NCBI GenBank assembly: GCA_023703615.1 | Contig: CP097971.1 | Span: 1 to 64,000 of the forward strand | Origin: SAR86 cluster bacterium | GTDB taxonomy: Bacteria; Pseudomonadota; Gammaproteobacteria; Magnimaribacterales; D2472 | DNA: 64,000 bases | Direction of reading: 5' to 3' | Shown: one piece after another, positions 50,550 to 59,245 of the stretch | How the letters are laid out: each line of letters starts with the position of its first letter | Numbering within the stretch: the stretch's first letter is position 1 | Program-made: the position numbers and the translations under genes | The notes under the pieces: generated by a model | Database searches by the model: none | What the model saw: only the letters and a program-made list of their open reading frames with translations | What the model was told of the DNA's origin: nothing

Positions 50550-51052
50550 AAATTTTTTGAAGCCTCCATCCTGTCAACTTTTATAGAAAGCTCTCTTATT
50601 TTTTTATGAATTTTATTGTTATTAGTATTTATTTTAGTTTGTCTTGATTGAGAAATCTTTTTCTTAGCAAAATATAAAATTAACGCTGTTGAGCTCCCAA
50701 AATATTTATCAATTAGATATGTTAAATCAATATCAGATTTCAACACGGTGTTTATTAAAACAAAAGCTAATTCAATATCCCCTTTTATTAGCTCTTTTTT
50801 AATTTTTCTTGAAGAGATAGCTAAAACTAAATCTTCAATACTAGCTTTAATTTCGAAATCAATATGATTTAGTTTGTCTAGCGATATTTTTTTTGAATTT
50901 TTTTCCAAATTAACATATATATTTCCATAATTATTCAAATTTAATTTAAATTTTACTGGATATATTTCTTTCAACTTTTCTTTAGCATTAGGAGCAGAGT
51001 TCTCAATATCTTTAATGAAGCTGTTTAAATATTTTTCTAATTTATTTTTCAT
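50546..51052 (-). CDS. ubiJ: ubiquinone biosynthesis accessory factor UbiJ (SCP2 domain)
   Basis: UbiJ has a sterol-carrier (SCP2) lipid-binding domain and organises the ubiquinone biosynthesis complex together with UbiK. The 168-residue sequence is very lysine-rich and divergent, but its length, a charged coiled end (KIRELSIKVDRME) and exact place between ubiE and ubiB support the call. The ATG at 51052 overlaps ubiE by eleven bases; a TTG two codons upstream is possible. Sequence identity alone would give lower confidence. Confidence 0.82.
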   Translation of the reverse strand: MKNKLEKYLNSFIKDIENSAPNAKEKLKEIYPVKFKLNLNNYGNIYVNLEKNSKKISLDKLNHIDFEIKASIEDLVLAISSRKIKKELIKGDIELAFVLINTVLKSDIDLTYLIDKYFGSSTALILYFAKKKISQSRQTKINTNNNKIHKKIRELSIKVDRMEASKNL

Positions 51053-51782
51053 AAGCAATATGTATGGAAACTATACCGTTTAGAAGATTATAAAATTGAC
51101 ACTTTTTAAAGCCTGTAGATAAAATCATTTCTTTAAGTTTTTCTTGATCAGGATGCATTCTTATCGATTCTGCTAAATATCTATAACTATCTGAATCATT
51201 TGCAATGATTGAACCAAGTCTTGGCAAAATATTAAAGGAGTACCAATCATAAATTTTTGAGAAAACATGGTTTTTAGGTTTTGAGAATTCTAAGATAAGT
51301 AATTTACCATTCTGCTTTAGGCATCTTCTCATTTCCTTAAGGCCTTTTTCTTTATCTGTAAAATTTCTTAATCCAAAGCCAACTGTTATCAAATCAAATG
51401 TTTTATTTTTGAATGGTATTAATTCACCACTTAGCTGACAAAAATGACAATTAGAGGAAAAATTTTCATTTATAGCTCTATTTCTTCCCTCTAGGAGCAT
51501 ATCAATATTTATATCAGTCATAAATATTTCAGTATCTTTGTAGTTTGAATTTATGATTTTTGGAATATCTCCAGTACCACTTGCAATATCCAAAATAACA
51601 TCATTTTTTGAAATGCCACAAAGCTCAACAAGCACTTTTTTCCACAATCTATGCATGCCCATCGACATTGCATCATTCATCAAGTCATAATTAGTTGCTA
51701 CCGAAGTAAAAACATTTCCAACATGTTCTTCTTTATCCTTAATATCTACATCTTTAAAACCAAAATGTGTTTTTTTATTCAT
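51042..51782 (-). CDS. ubiE: ubiquinone/menaquinone C-methyltransferase UbiE
   Basis: UbiE methylates the quinone ring carbon with SAM. The N-terminal HFGFKDVDIKDKEEHVGNVF and YDLMNDAMSMGMHRLWK segments and the SAM loop DIASGTGDIP near residue 68 are diagnostic. FGLRNFTDKEKGL near 132 is a further UbiE signature. The 246 residues match the family (251). The ATG at 51782 overlaps the rsgA stop by eight bases (ATGAATAA); a TTG one codon upstream is less likely. Confidence 0.95.
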   Translation of the reverse strand: MNKKTHFGFKDVDIKDKEEHVGNVFTSVATNYDLMNDAMSMGMHRLWKKVLVELCGISKNDVILDIASGTGDIPKIINSNYKDTEIFMTDINIDMLLEGRNRAINENFSSNCHFCQLSGELIPFKNKTFDLITVGFGLRNFTDKEKGLKEMRRCLKQNGKLLILEFSKPKNHVFSKIYDWYSFNILPRLGSIIANDSDSYRYLAESIRMHPDQEKLKEMILSTGFKKCQFYNLLNGIVSIHIAYEK

Positions 51783-52641
51783 CAAGAAAGTCCCTAAATT
51801 TTATGAAATTATTGTATCTAGTTTCATGAATTTCTCCATTTTTTAAAGCTTGAAGTACTCCACAACCTTCTTCTGAAGTATGACTGCAATTTTTAAATTT
51901 ACAATTTTTTGCGTGTTCAAATATTTCTGAAAATCCTATAATAATTTTTTCTCTTCCCCATCCTGCTATGGTTACATCTCTCACTCCTGGACTATCTATT
52001 ATTTTAGTATTACCAGGAATTTCATAGAGAGTAGATAAAGAAGTTGTATGAACACCCCTATCATTTGAAAGAAAATTAGTCTTAATATCCTTACCAGTAA
52101 TAGATTTGGTGAGAGTTGACTTACCAGCCCCAGACTTACCAACAAATAAAACGCTCTCGTTCCTGAGAAAATCTTTTAATTTAGCTAAATTTATTTCTTC
52201 TTTAGAGGATATATCGATAACTTTAATATTAATTTCTTTGTATATGTTAATTTTAGATCTATATTCTTTATCCTGATTAAGATCAATTTTGTTATTTATT
52301 ATAAATGGTTCTATATTTGAAAGTTTGGCTGTAATTATCCATTTATCAATAAATTTCTCATTTGTTATTGGTTTTGGTGAAACTATAATCCCAACTTTGG
52401 AAATGTTAGCAGCAAAAATTTTTGATCTATACCCATCTTTTTTTTTAATAGATGATATTCTAGGAAGCAAATTAATGATTTTTCCTTTAATTTCATTGCT
52501 GTCTTGAATAACTTCAATCTCAACCATATCACCAACAACCACTCCTTTAATCGCAATACATTTTAAATTTGTATCACCAACCTTAACCAAACAACTATTT
52601 GAATAGAACTCAATAACTAATCCTGTTTGAACTTTTTTCAT
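51775..52641 (-). CDS. rsgA: small ribosomal subunit biogenesis GTPase RsgA
   Basis: RsgA is a circularly permuted GTPase that checks late 30S maturation. An OB fold at the N terminus is followed by permuted G motifs: G4 NKIDL, G1 VGKSGAGKSTL near residue 170, and G3 DSPGVRD near 217. The C-terminal zinc cluster CKFKNCSHTSEEGC is intact. The ATG at 52641 gives 288 residues and is preferred to an upstream frame extension. It diverges from orn across 41 bases, as in E. coli and Pseudomonas. Confidence 0.94.
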   Translation of the reverse strand: MKKVQTGLVIEFYSNSCLVKVGDTNLKCIAIKGVVVGDMVEIEVIQDSNEIKGKIINLLPRISSIKKKDGYRSKIFAANISKVGIIVSPKPITNEKFIDKWIITAKLSNIEPFIINNKIDLNQDKEYRSKINIYKEINIKVIDISSKEEINLAKLKDFLRNESVLFVGKSGAGKSTLTKSITGKDIKTNFLSNDRGVHTTSLSTLYEIPGNTKIIDSPGVRDVTIAGWGREKIIIGFSEIFEHAKNCKFKNCSHTSEEGCGVLQALKNGEIHETRYNNFIKFRDFLDE

Positions 52642-52682
52642 ATAAAGCACAAAATACACTAAACAGAGTAATATAAAAAGCT

Positions 52683-53234
52683 ATGAAAACCATGCAATCA
52701 AAACAAAATCTTATTTGGATTGACCTTGAAATGACAGGATTAGATCCAGAATCTGAAAGAATTATCGAAATAGCGACATTAATTACGGATTCTAATCTAA
52801 ATCTTGTTGCAGAAGGCCCTAATTTAGTTATTTCCCAGCCCGGAAGCTTAATTGATAACATGGATGATTGGAATAAATCCCAGCACAGTTCATCTGGTCT
52901 AATCGAAGAGGTCAAAAAAAGTATAATTACTGAGCAAGCAGCAGAAATAGAGACACTAGAATTTGTATCTAAATATGTTTCTGAAAAACAATCTCCAATG
53001 TGTGGAAATACTGTTTCCCATGACAGGCGCTTTTTAATAAAGTACATGCCTCGGCTAGAATCATATTTTAATTATAGGCATATTGATGTGTCTTCATTTA
53101 AAGAGGTCGCCGTTAGGTGGATGAATGAAGCACAAACCTATGAAAAGAATGGATCTCATAGAGCTTTAGGAGATATAAAGGAATCCGTTGAAGAATTAAA
53201 ATTTTACAAAAAATTGTTTTTGCCTGAGGATTAA
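52683..53234 (+). CDS. orn: oligoribonuclease
   Basis: Orn degrades 2-5 nt RNAs and pGpG in a DEDDh exonuclease fold. The motif WIDLEMTGLDPESERIIEI is here given by its IDLEMTGLD core near residue 13. Other acidic residues are in MCGNTVSHDRRFLIKYMP, and the DEDDh His-Asp lies in HRALGDIKES near 158. The 183 residues match E. coli (181). A second in-frame ATG lies three codons later. It converges on the DUF1820 gene. Confidence 0.96.
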   Translation: MKTMQSKQNLIWIDLEMTGLDPESERIIEIATLITDSNLNLVAEGPNLVISQPGSLIDNMDDWNKSQHSSSGLIEEVKKSIITEQAAEIETLEFVSKYVSEKQSPMCGNTVSHDRRFLIKYMPRLESYFNYRHIDVSSFKEVAVRWMNEAQTYEKNGSHRALGDIKESVEELKFYKKLFLPED

Positions 53235-53237
53235 ATT

Positions 53238-53564
53238 TTACTCTTTTTTATTTGCAGGTTGAATATTTAAAGGAAAAGGACTTACCTGACTGCTATTTTT
53301 TTTAATTTTTGCTTCTCCAGATTCAGAAACTTCATCTATTCTTATAATTGCATTGATGGGGATATAACTTCTCTCAACATTTACAAACTCATTCTTTAAT
53401 TTTTCAGAAGATGGATCGACAACTAGCTGTTTATCTTTATTAAATATATACTCTTCAACCTCTATGAAACCATACATATCACTTTGGTAAATCTGTTTAG
53501 CAAATACTTCATAGATTTCGCCAAGTTGAATGAATATAATTTTATATATATTGTTGGATTTCAT
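53238..53564 (-). CDS. DUF1820 family protein
   Basis: This 108-residue soluble protein matches the gammaproteobacterial DUF1820 family by the strings YKIIFIQLGEIYEVFAKQ, IYQSDMYGFIEVEE, VDPSSEKLKNEF and RSYIPINAIIRIDEV. Function is unknown. It is usually encoded beside miaB, as here on the opposite strand with a 50-base divergent gap. It ends three bases from the convergent orn. Confidence 0.85.
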   Translation of the reverse strand: MKSNNIYKIIFIQLGEIYEVFAKQIYQSDMYGFIEVEEYIFNKDKQLVVDPSSEKLKNEFVNVERSYIPINAIIRIDEVSESGEAKIKKNSSQVSPFPLNIQPANKKE

Positions 53565-53614
53565 AATTAATTATATGGGTATATTTTTTTATAACAAAAG
53601 ATAAAAAGTAAATT

Positions 53615-54940
53615 ATGTCAAAAAAATTATTTGTAAAAACTCATGGCTGCCAAATGAATGAGTATGATTCAGCAAAAATGATTGATCTTTTGCAAGAAAA
53701 TGAAAAATTTGAAATTGCTGAATCAGAAGACAAAGCTGATCTTTTAATACTAAATACCTGTTCGATTAGAGAGAAAGCTCAAGAAAAAGTATTTCATCAA
53801 GTTGGAAGATGGAGGAAATTAAAAGAAAAAAATCCAAATATTAAAATTGCTATTGGAGGTTGTGTTGCCTCACAAGAAGGCAAAGAAATTATTAAAAGAG
53901 CGCCTGCAGTTGATATTGTATTTGGCCCTCAAACATTACATAAACTTCCTGAGCTATACAACAATAGAATTAAAAATGATGAAAAACAGATTGATATATC
54001 TTTTCCTAAGTTAGAAAAATTCAATTATCTACCTATAAAAGGCATTGGTGAACCATCTGCATTTGTTTCAATTATAGAGGGATGCAATAAGTATTGTTCA
54101 TTCTGTGTTGTTCCAAAAACTAGAGGTCATGAAGTTTCAAGAAGTGTAGAGGATATTCTCAATGAAATTTCAAAGCTTGCAGACAACGGAACAAGAGAAA
54201 TCCATCTTTTAGGCCAAAATGTAAATAATTTTAAGGGCACATATAAAAATGAAAAATCATCACTAGCGAAACTTATTGAACTAACTTCAAAAATTGAAAA
54301 TATTGAGAGAATAAGATATACGACTAGCCATCCATATGAATTTAAAGATGATCTCGTAGATATTTACGATAAAGTTCCTGAATTAGTAAGCCATGTTCAT
54401 TTACCTGTTCAAAGCGGCTCAGATAGAATATTAAAATTAATGAGAAGAAGATATACGATAGACAGCTATTTAAGTTTAGTTGATAAAATTAAGAAAGTTA
54501 GATCTGACATGAGCTTTTCATCTGATTTTATTGTTGGATTTCCAGGAGAAACAGCAAATGATTTCGAGTTAACAATGAATTTAATCAATGAAGTCCAGTT
54601 TGATGAATCATATAGTTTTATATATAGCCCACGCCCAAACACAACTGCCTCTGATATGGACGATGATGTAACAAAAGATGAAAAAAAAGAAAGATTAGAT
54701 ATTTTACAAAATAGATTAAATCAACTTTCTTTTGGGTATAGCAGAAAAAAAGTGGACACACTTCAAACTTGTCTAGTGTATGGCCAATCAAAAAGGGACC
54801 CTGGCCAACTTCAGGCTAGAACAATTTGTAACAGAATTGTTAATTTTTCATCATGTGATATTGATTTAATTGGCCAAATGGTTAATATTCAAATTAATGA
54901 AGCATTACCAAATAGTCTTAGAGGCACATTAAGTAATTAA
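53615..54940 (+). CDS. miaB: tRNA-2-methylthio-N6-dimethylallyladenosine synthase MiaB
   Basis: MiaB adds a methylthio group at A37 of tRNAs that read UNN codons. The N-terminal UPF0004 cluster cysteines are in THGCQMNEYD, LNTCSIREK and GGCVASQEG. The radical SAM site is CNKYCSFCVVPKTRG near residue 153. A C-terminal TRAM domain follows. The 441 residues match the family. It heads the miaB-phoH-ybeY-corC-lnt run and its stop shares one base with phoH (TAATG). Confidence 0.96.
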   Translation: MSKKLFVKTHGCQMNEYDSAKMIDLLQENEKFEIAESEDKADLLILNTCSIREKAQEKVFHQVGRWRKLKEKNPNIKIAIGGCVASQEGKEIIKRAPAVDIVFGPQTLHKLPELYNNRIKNDEKQIDISFPKLEKFNYLPIKGIGEPSAFVSIIEGCNKYCSFCVVPKTRGHEVSRSVEDILNEISKLADNGTREIHLLGQNVNNFKGTYKNEKSSLAKLIELTSKIENIERIRYTTSHPYEFKDDLVDIYDKVPELVSHVHLPVQSGSDRILKLMRRRYTIDSYLSLVDKIKKVRSDMSFSSDFIVGFPGETANDFELTMNLINEVQFDESYSFIYSPRPNTTASDMDDDVTKDEKKERLDILQNRLNQLSFGYSRKKVDTLQTCLVYGQSKRDPGQLQARTICNRIVNFSSCDIDLIGQMVNIQINEALPNSLRGTLSN

Positions 54941-55902
54941 TGCCAAAAGATTCATCTTTAAAAAAAATAGAACTTAAACCTTCAAATGCAGATGCATTGG
55001 TTAGGTTTGTGGGTGAATTAAACCAAAATCTAAAATTTGTTGAAAAAACTTTTGACGTAAAAATATTTCAAAACGGTAATAATTTAAAAATTAAAGGCAA
55101 AGAAAAAGATGTTCAACTATCTGCCGATGCGCTTAAAAGACTTTATGAGGCAGCCGGACAAGGAGTTGAAATAACAAAAGAGTCTTTGTATCTTTATATT
55201 TATGATTCAGAAGATTCAATCAAAGATGAATCATTTATCATTGAAACGCCAAAAAAAAGAATTATTCCTAGAGGGAGCAATCAGAGCAGTTATATTAAAA
55301 ACATTAAAAATTTTGAAGTAAATTTTGGAATTGGTCCAGCTGGAACAGGTAAAACATATCTTGCTGTAGCGGCTGCAATTGATGCGCTTATTAATGAAAG
55401 TGTTAAGAGAATAATTTTAATTAGGCCTGCAGTAGAGGCTGGTGAAAAACTCGGTTTTCTTCCTGGAGATTTATCTCAAAAAGTTGATCCTTATTTGCGT
55501 CCTTTATATGATGCACTCTATGCCATGCTTGGTATTGATAAAACAGAAAAACTTTTGCTTAAAGGAATTATAGAAATTGCACCTTTAGCATATATGAGAG
55601 GGAGAACACTAAACGATGCCTTTATAATTATGGATGAAAGCCAAAACACTACTGAAGAACAAATGAAAATGGTCCTTACAAGAATAGGATACGGATCTCA
55701 TCTTGTGGTAAATGGAGATTTAACACAAATAGATTTACCTAAAAATATATCATCAGGTTTAAGTCATGTTGCTAAAGTTTTAAAAAATACAAAAGGCATA
55801 GGATTTACAATGTTTTCATCAAAAGATGTGATTAGACATCCAATAGTTCGAAAAATAATAGATGCATATAAAAAATTTGAAGATAATTTAATTAGAAAGT
55901 GA
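54940..55902 (+). CDS. ybeZ: PhoH family ATPase (YbeZ)
   Basis: This PhoH-like NTPase is thought to act with YbeY in RNA handling. Walker A reads GPAGTGKTYLA near residue 128 and Walker B DAFIIMDESQNT near 228. A KH-like N-terminal part covers about 1-80. The 320 residues match the YbeZ form. Its stop overlaps the GTG start of ybeY by four bases. The pair ybeZ-ybeY is conserved across proteobacteria. Confidence 0.93.
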   Translation: MPKDSSLKKIELKPSNADALVRFVGELNQNLKFVEKTFDVKIFQNGNNLKIKGKEKDVQLSADALKRLYEAAGQGVEITKESLYLYIYDSEDSIKDESFIIETPKKRIIPRGSNQSSYIKNIKNFEVNFGIGPAGTGKTYLAVAAAIDALINESVKRIILIRPAVEAGEKLGFLPGDLSQKVDPYLRPLYDALYAMLGIDKTEKLLLKGIIEIAPLAYMRGRTLNDAFIIMDESQNTTEEQMKMVLTRIGYGSHLVVNGDLTQIDLPKNISSGLSHVAKVLKNTKGIGFTMFSSKDVIRHPIVRKIIDAYKKFEDNLIRK

Positions 55903-56348
55903 GTCTATCAATTGCATTTGAAAAAAATTATTCCATTGAGAATTCATTAGCTAAAAAACTAATTAAAGCTTACGAATTTATCTGTGCAGAAGAAGGTATA
56001 CATGAGTCATCTATAAACCTTATGATATTAGGAGACAAAGAGATTACTGCTCTTAATAGCAAATACAGAAATAAGAAAAAGCCCACAGATGTTTTGTCAT
56101 TTACAAATGATGATATTTCAAAAACTCACACAAATAATTTAGGTGATATTGCAATTAATATTGAATTTGTAAGACGTGAATCAAAAGAAATTAATAAATC
56201 TTTTGAAAGTCATATGATTCACATGTTAGTTCATGGCATATATCATATATTAGGATATGATCATGAAATGGATGATAAAGCTATAATTATGGAAGAAAAA
56301 GAAACATTGGTATTAAAAAGTATTGGAATATCCAATCCTTACACATAA
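55899..56348 (+). CDS. ybeY: endoribonuclease YbeY
   Basis: YbeY is a metal-dependent RNase used in 16S rRNA 3' processing and 70S quality control. The zinc site HMLVHGIYHILGYDHE (H3XH5XH) lies near residue 106. KKPTDVLSF near 60 is also conserved. The 149 residues match (155 in E. coli). The start is GTG, overlapping the ybeZ stop as GTGA. corC follows with no spacer. Confidence 0.94.
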   Translation: MSLSIAFEKNYSIENSLAKKLIKAYEFICAEEGIHESSINLMILGDKEITALNSKYRNKKKPTDVLSFTNDDISKTHTNNLGDIAINIEFVRRESKEINKSFESHMIHMLVHGIYHILGYDHEMDDKAIIMEEKETLVLKSIGISNPYT

Positions 56349-57203
56349 ATGAAAGATCATCAGAAAACAGATGATAGTCACCCTCCTTCGGGACTATTAG
56401 ATAAGTTAAAAAAATATTTTAGAAATCCTTTCTTTATAAAGACTCAGTCTTTGTCTGAAGTTACAGATTTTTTAAAAGATGCTGTTGATCAAAATATAAT
56501 CGATAAAGAAGCTGAATCTATAGCTAATAAAGCAATAAGATTAAAGGATATTACTGTTAAAGAAATAATGGTACCAAAAGTAGATATGGTAACTGTTGAA
56601 ATCGACGAAGATACAGATGTTATTATTAAAAAGATTATTGAATCAGGTCATTCCAGATATCCTGTTCTTGGAAAAGAAAGGGATGAGGTAAATGGAATCC
56701 TGCTAGCAAAAGACTTGCTACCAAAACTTTTTTCTGGGTCGACTGACTTTGATATAGTAAATATGTTACGCGATCCTAATGTTGTACCTGAAACAAAAAA
56801 AGCTGACTCCCTTTTAGAAGAATTTAAACAAGATAGATCCCATTTAGCAATTGTGATTGATGAATACGGATCAATCTCTGGTCTTGTGACTATTGAAGAT
56901 ATATTAGAAGAACTTGTTGGAGAGATTGAAGATGAGCACGATATAGAAGAAGAGGAAATTATTCAGATTAGCAAAAATAAATATAGTGTTGATTCAAAAG
57001 TAGAACTAGAAGAATTTATCACCTATTTTAATATTGAAATTGATCCTCTAAGCATAGATGCAGAAACATTAGGCGGTCTATTTATTTCGAAATTTGGAGT
57101 TCTGCCAAAAAAAGGCGATCAAATAAAGCTAAGTAATTTAAAAATCAAAGTCTCTGATACAGACGCAAGAAGAATCAAGACATTTTTAGTCTCAAAAGAG
57201 TAA
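56349..57203 (+). CDS. corC: CBS-domain transporter-associated protein CorC
   Basis: CorC-like proteins carry two CBS domains and a CorC_HlyC domain and are linked to Mg2+/Co2+ efflux. The first CBS pair holds VKEIMVPKVDMVTVEI and GHSRYPVLGKERDEV, the second LAIVIDEYGSISGLVTIEDILE. A CorC_HlyC transporter-associated domain ends the protein. The 284 residues match E. coli CorC (292). There are no membrane helices, so the CNNM-type membrane part must be on another protein. It overlaps lnt by one base. Confidence 0.93.
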   Translation: MKDHQKTDDSHPPSGLLDKLKKYFRNPFFIKTQSLSEVTDFLKDAVDQNIIDKEAESIANKAIRLKDITVKEIMVPKVDMVTVEIDEDTDVIIKKIIESGHSRYPVLGKERDEVNGILLAKDLLPKLFSGSTDFDIVNMLRDPNVVPETKKADSLLEEFKQDRSHLAIVIDEYGSISGLVTIEDILEELVGEIEDEHDIEEEEIIQISKNKYSVDSKVELEEFITYFNIEIDPLSIDAETLGGLFISKFGVLPKKGDQIKLSNLKIKVSDTDARRIKTFLVSKE

Positions 57204-58660
57204 TGTTTTTTAAAAATTATCTATACCCATTCTTCTTTGGTTTAGTAGGCATCTTTGCATTTGCGCCCTTTTCAATCAAACCTTTAATTTTTGTTTCCTA
57301 CTTCTATTTAATCAACAGCCTAATCACAACAAAAAAAAATTTTTCTCAAATTTTAAGCTGGGGTATAGGCCATTGGAGTTTTGGAATGTCTTGGTTAATA
57401 GTAAGTATTTACTACTATGGAGAAACAACCATAGCAACTTCTTTAATAATTTATATTTTATTAATTTTGTTATTAACATTAGTATTTACCTTACCATTGT
57501 TAATTATTAATAAGATTTTAAAATGGTTAAATAACTCAAGAAAAGTATACGATGTTGTATTTGTTTCAATTGCATTCCTTATTAGCGAATGGTCGAGATA
57601 TTATTTTTTAAATGGTGTTCCATGGCTAATACCTGGCAACATTTTTTTAGACACTTACATACAAAATAGTTATCCGATTCTTGGGGTATTTTTTGGCTCA
57701 TTAATAATTTATTTATTTTCATCATCTTTTGTTTTTTATAACAAAAACACGCAAACTCTTATCGTTCTAATTTTATTATCAGCTTTAACAATCTTTCCTG
57801 AAAATAAAATTAACGAAGACGATAGTTATGATTATCAGATATCTATTGTTCAACCAGCATCTGATCCTTTTCTTAAATACGAAGAAAATTATTTTAGATT
57901 AATTGAAAATAATATAATTGAATTATTATCAAAGGTACCAAAAAATACGGATCTAGTTATACTTCCCGAGGCTGAATTACCATATGCGATAAATAGCGTT
58001 AAATTTGATCTTTTTCTAGATAAACTATCTAAGTCTAAGGGACTTATAATGGGTGTATGGCTTTTTGATAAAAATAAACTCTATAATGCTATTTATAACT
58101 TAGATAATAAAAATTTGTACAAAAAACAGCATTTAGTGCCATTTGGTGAATATATTCCTTTTTTACCGAAGTTGCGTGGTTTAATTCAATTTTTTGAATT
58201 ACCCATGTCAAATGTGAGTCATGGAGGCATTAATCAGGAAAAATTTTCCATTTTAGATAATATAGAAGTTGCAACACCTATATGTTTTGATATAGCTTTT
58301 GCAAAAACTGTTAGAAAAATAAACAAAAGTTCTAAAATTATGATTAATATCAGCAATGATACATGGTTTGGCGATTCTATTGGCCCACATCAGCATTTAA
58401 GCATTACAAGAATAAGAGCTCTTGAAAATAATAGATGGGTTATTAGAGCAACTAATAATGGCATTTCAGGAATAATTGACAATAAAGGAACTATTGTCGA
58501 TATTTTAGATAAAGGTAAAAAAGGATTACTTAACGGTAATGTTAATTTGGTTGATCATCAAAGTATATACAATAAGTTTGGTTATATGATTGTAGGAGTA
58601 GTCTCATTTATTTTTATATTAATCTTATTTATAATGAGAATATGCAAAAATCTTTATTAA
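57203..58660 (+). CDS. lnt: apolipoprotein N-acyltransferase
   Basis: Lnt adds the third acyl chain to lipoproteins at the inner membrane. The N-terminal half has about six helices, and a nitrilase-like periplasmic domain follows. The catalytic triad is visible as Glu in VILPEAELPY near residue 254, Lys in KKQHLVPFGEYIP near 312 and Cys in ATPICFDIAF near 363. WFGDSIGPHQHL is also typical. The 485 residues match the family (512). It overlaps the L,D-transpeptidase gene by 19 bases. LptM would be a substrate. Confidence 0.93.
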   Translation: MFFKNYLYPFFFGLVGIFAFAPFSIKPLIFVSYFYLINSLITTKKNFSQILSWGIGHWSFGMSWLIVSIYYYGETTIATSLIIYILLILLLTLVFTLPLLIINKILKWLNNSRKVYDVVFVSIAFLISEWSRYYFLNGVPWLIPGNIFLDTYIQNSYPILGVFFGSLIIYLFSSSFVFYNKNTQTLIVLILLSALTIFPENKINEDDSYDYQISIVQPASDPFLKYEENYFRLIENNIIELLSKVPKNTDLVILPEAELPYAINSVKFDLFLDKLSKSKGLIMGVWLFDKNKLYNAIYNLDNKNLYKKQHLVPFGEYIPFLPKLRGLIQFFELPMSNVSHGGINQEKFSILDNIEVATPICFDIAFAKTVRKINKSSKIMINISNDTWFGDSIGPHQHLSITRIRALENNRWVIRATNNGISGIIDNKGTIVDILDKGKKGLLNGNVNLVDHQSIYNKFGYMIVGVVSFIFILILFIMRICKNLY

Positions 58661-59220
58661 AAACTACGATTTTACTGCTTATTCTCGTATCACCACGTGA
58701 TTATACTAATGCAAATGATCAAATTGAAAAGCCGGAATTAAAAATAAAAATCTTAGTTGACATATCAGAACAAAGGCTCTATCTGAAAAGTGGTGAACAA
58801 ACCCTGGTGAGCTATCCAATTTCTACGTCTAAGTATGGTGAAGGCAGTAAAGAAAATTCATTTAAAACCCCCTTAGGCAATCATATTATTAAAGAAAAAA
58901 TAGGAGAAAATGCCCCTATTAATACAATATTTATTTCTAGAATAAATACTAAAAATATTGCATCAATTGAGAATAAACCAAAAAATACAGAAAATGATTA
59001 TGTAACTTCAAGGATTATGTGGCTTGAAGGAGAAGAGAATGGAGTTAATAAAGGCCCTGGTATTGATTCTTATGAAAGATACATCTATATTCATGGTACT
59101 CATGAGGAGGGCTTAATTGGCGTCAAAGCATCTCATGGATGCATAAGAATGTTTAATGTTGATGTGATTGATTTGTATGATCGTATATATAATGGGACAA
59201 AAGTCATTATTAGGGCATAA
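58642..59220 (+). CDS. L,D-transpeptidase (YkuD domain) with signal peptide
   Basis: This periplasmic enzyme should cross-link peptidoglycan or attach lipoproteins to it. A hydrophobic signal (about 5-20) precedes a YkuD domain of about 150 residues. The catalytic signature is IHGTHEEGLIG followed by SHGCIRM (His and Cys, near residues 155 and 173). At 192 residues it is a minimal form without LysM. It starts inside the end of lnt (19-base overlap) and ends convergent to the beta-oxidation gene. Confidence 0.9.
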   Translation: MQKSLLKTTILLLILVSPRDYTNANDQIEKPELKIKILVDISEQRLYLKSGEQTLVSYPISTSKYGEGSKENSFKTPLGNHIIKEKIGENAPINTIFISRINTKNIASIENKPKNTENDYVTSRIMWLEGEENGVNKGPGIDSYERYIYIHGTHEEGLIGVKASHGCIRMFNVDVIDLYDRIYNGTKVIIRA

Positions 59221-59245
59221 AGTTAATACTTAATAAGTCTATTAA

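Noticed and set aside
59221-59245. Bidirectional terminator between the L,D-transpeptidase and beta-oxidation genes
   Set aside because: Only the short palindrome ACTTAATAAGT is present, with no G-C stem or T tract.
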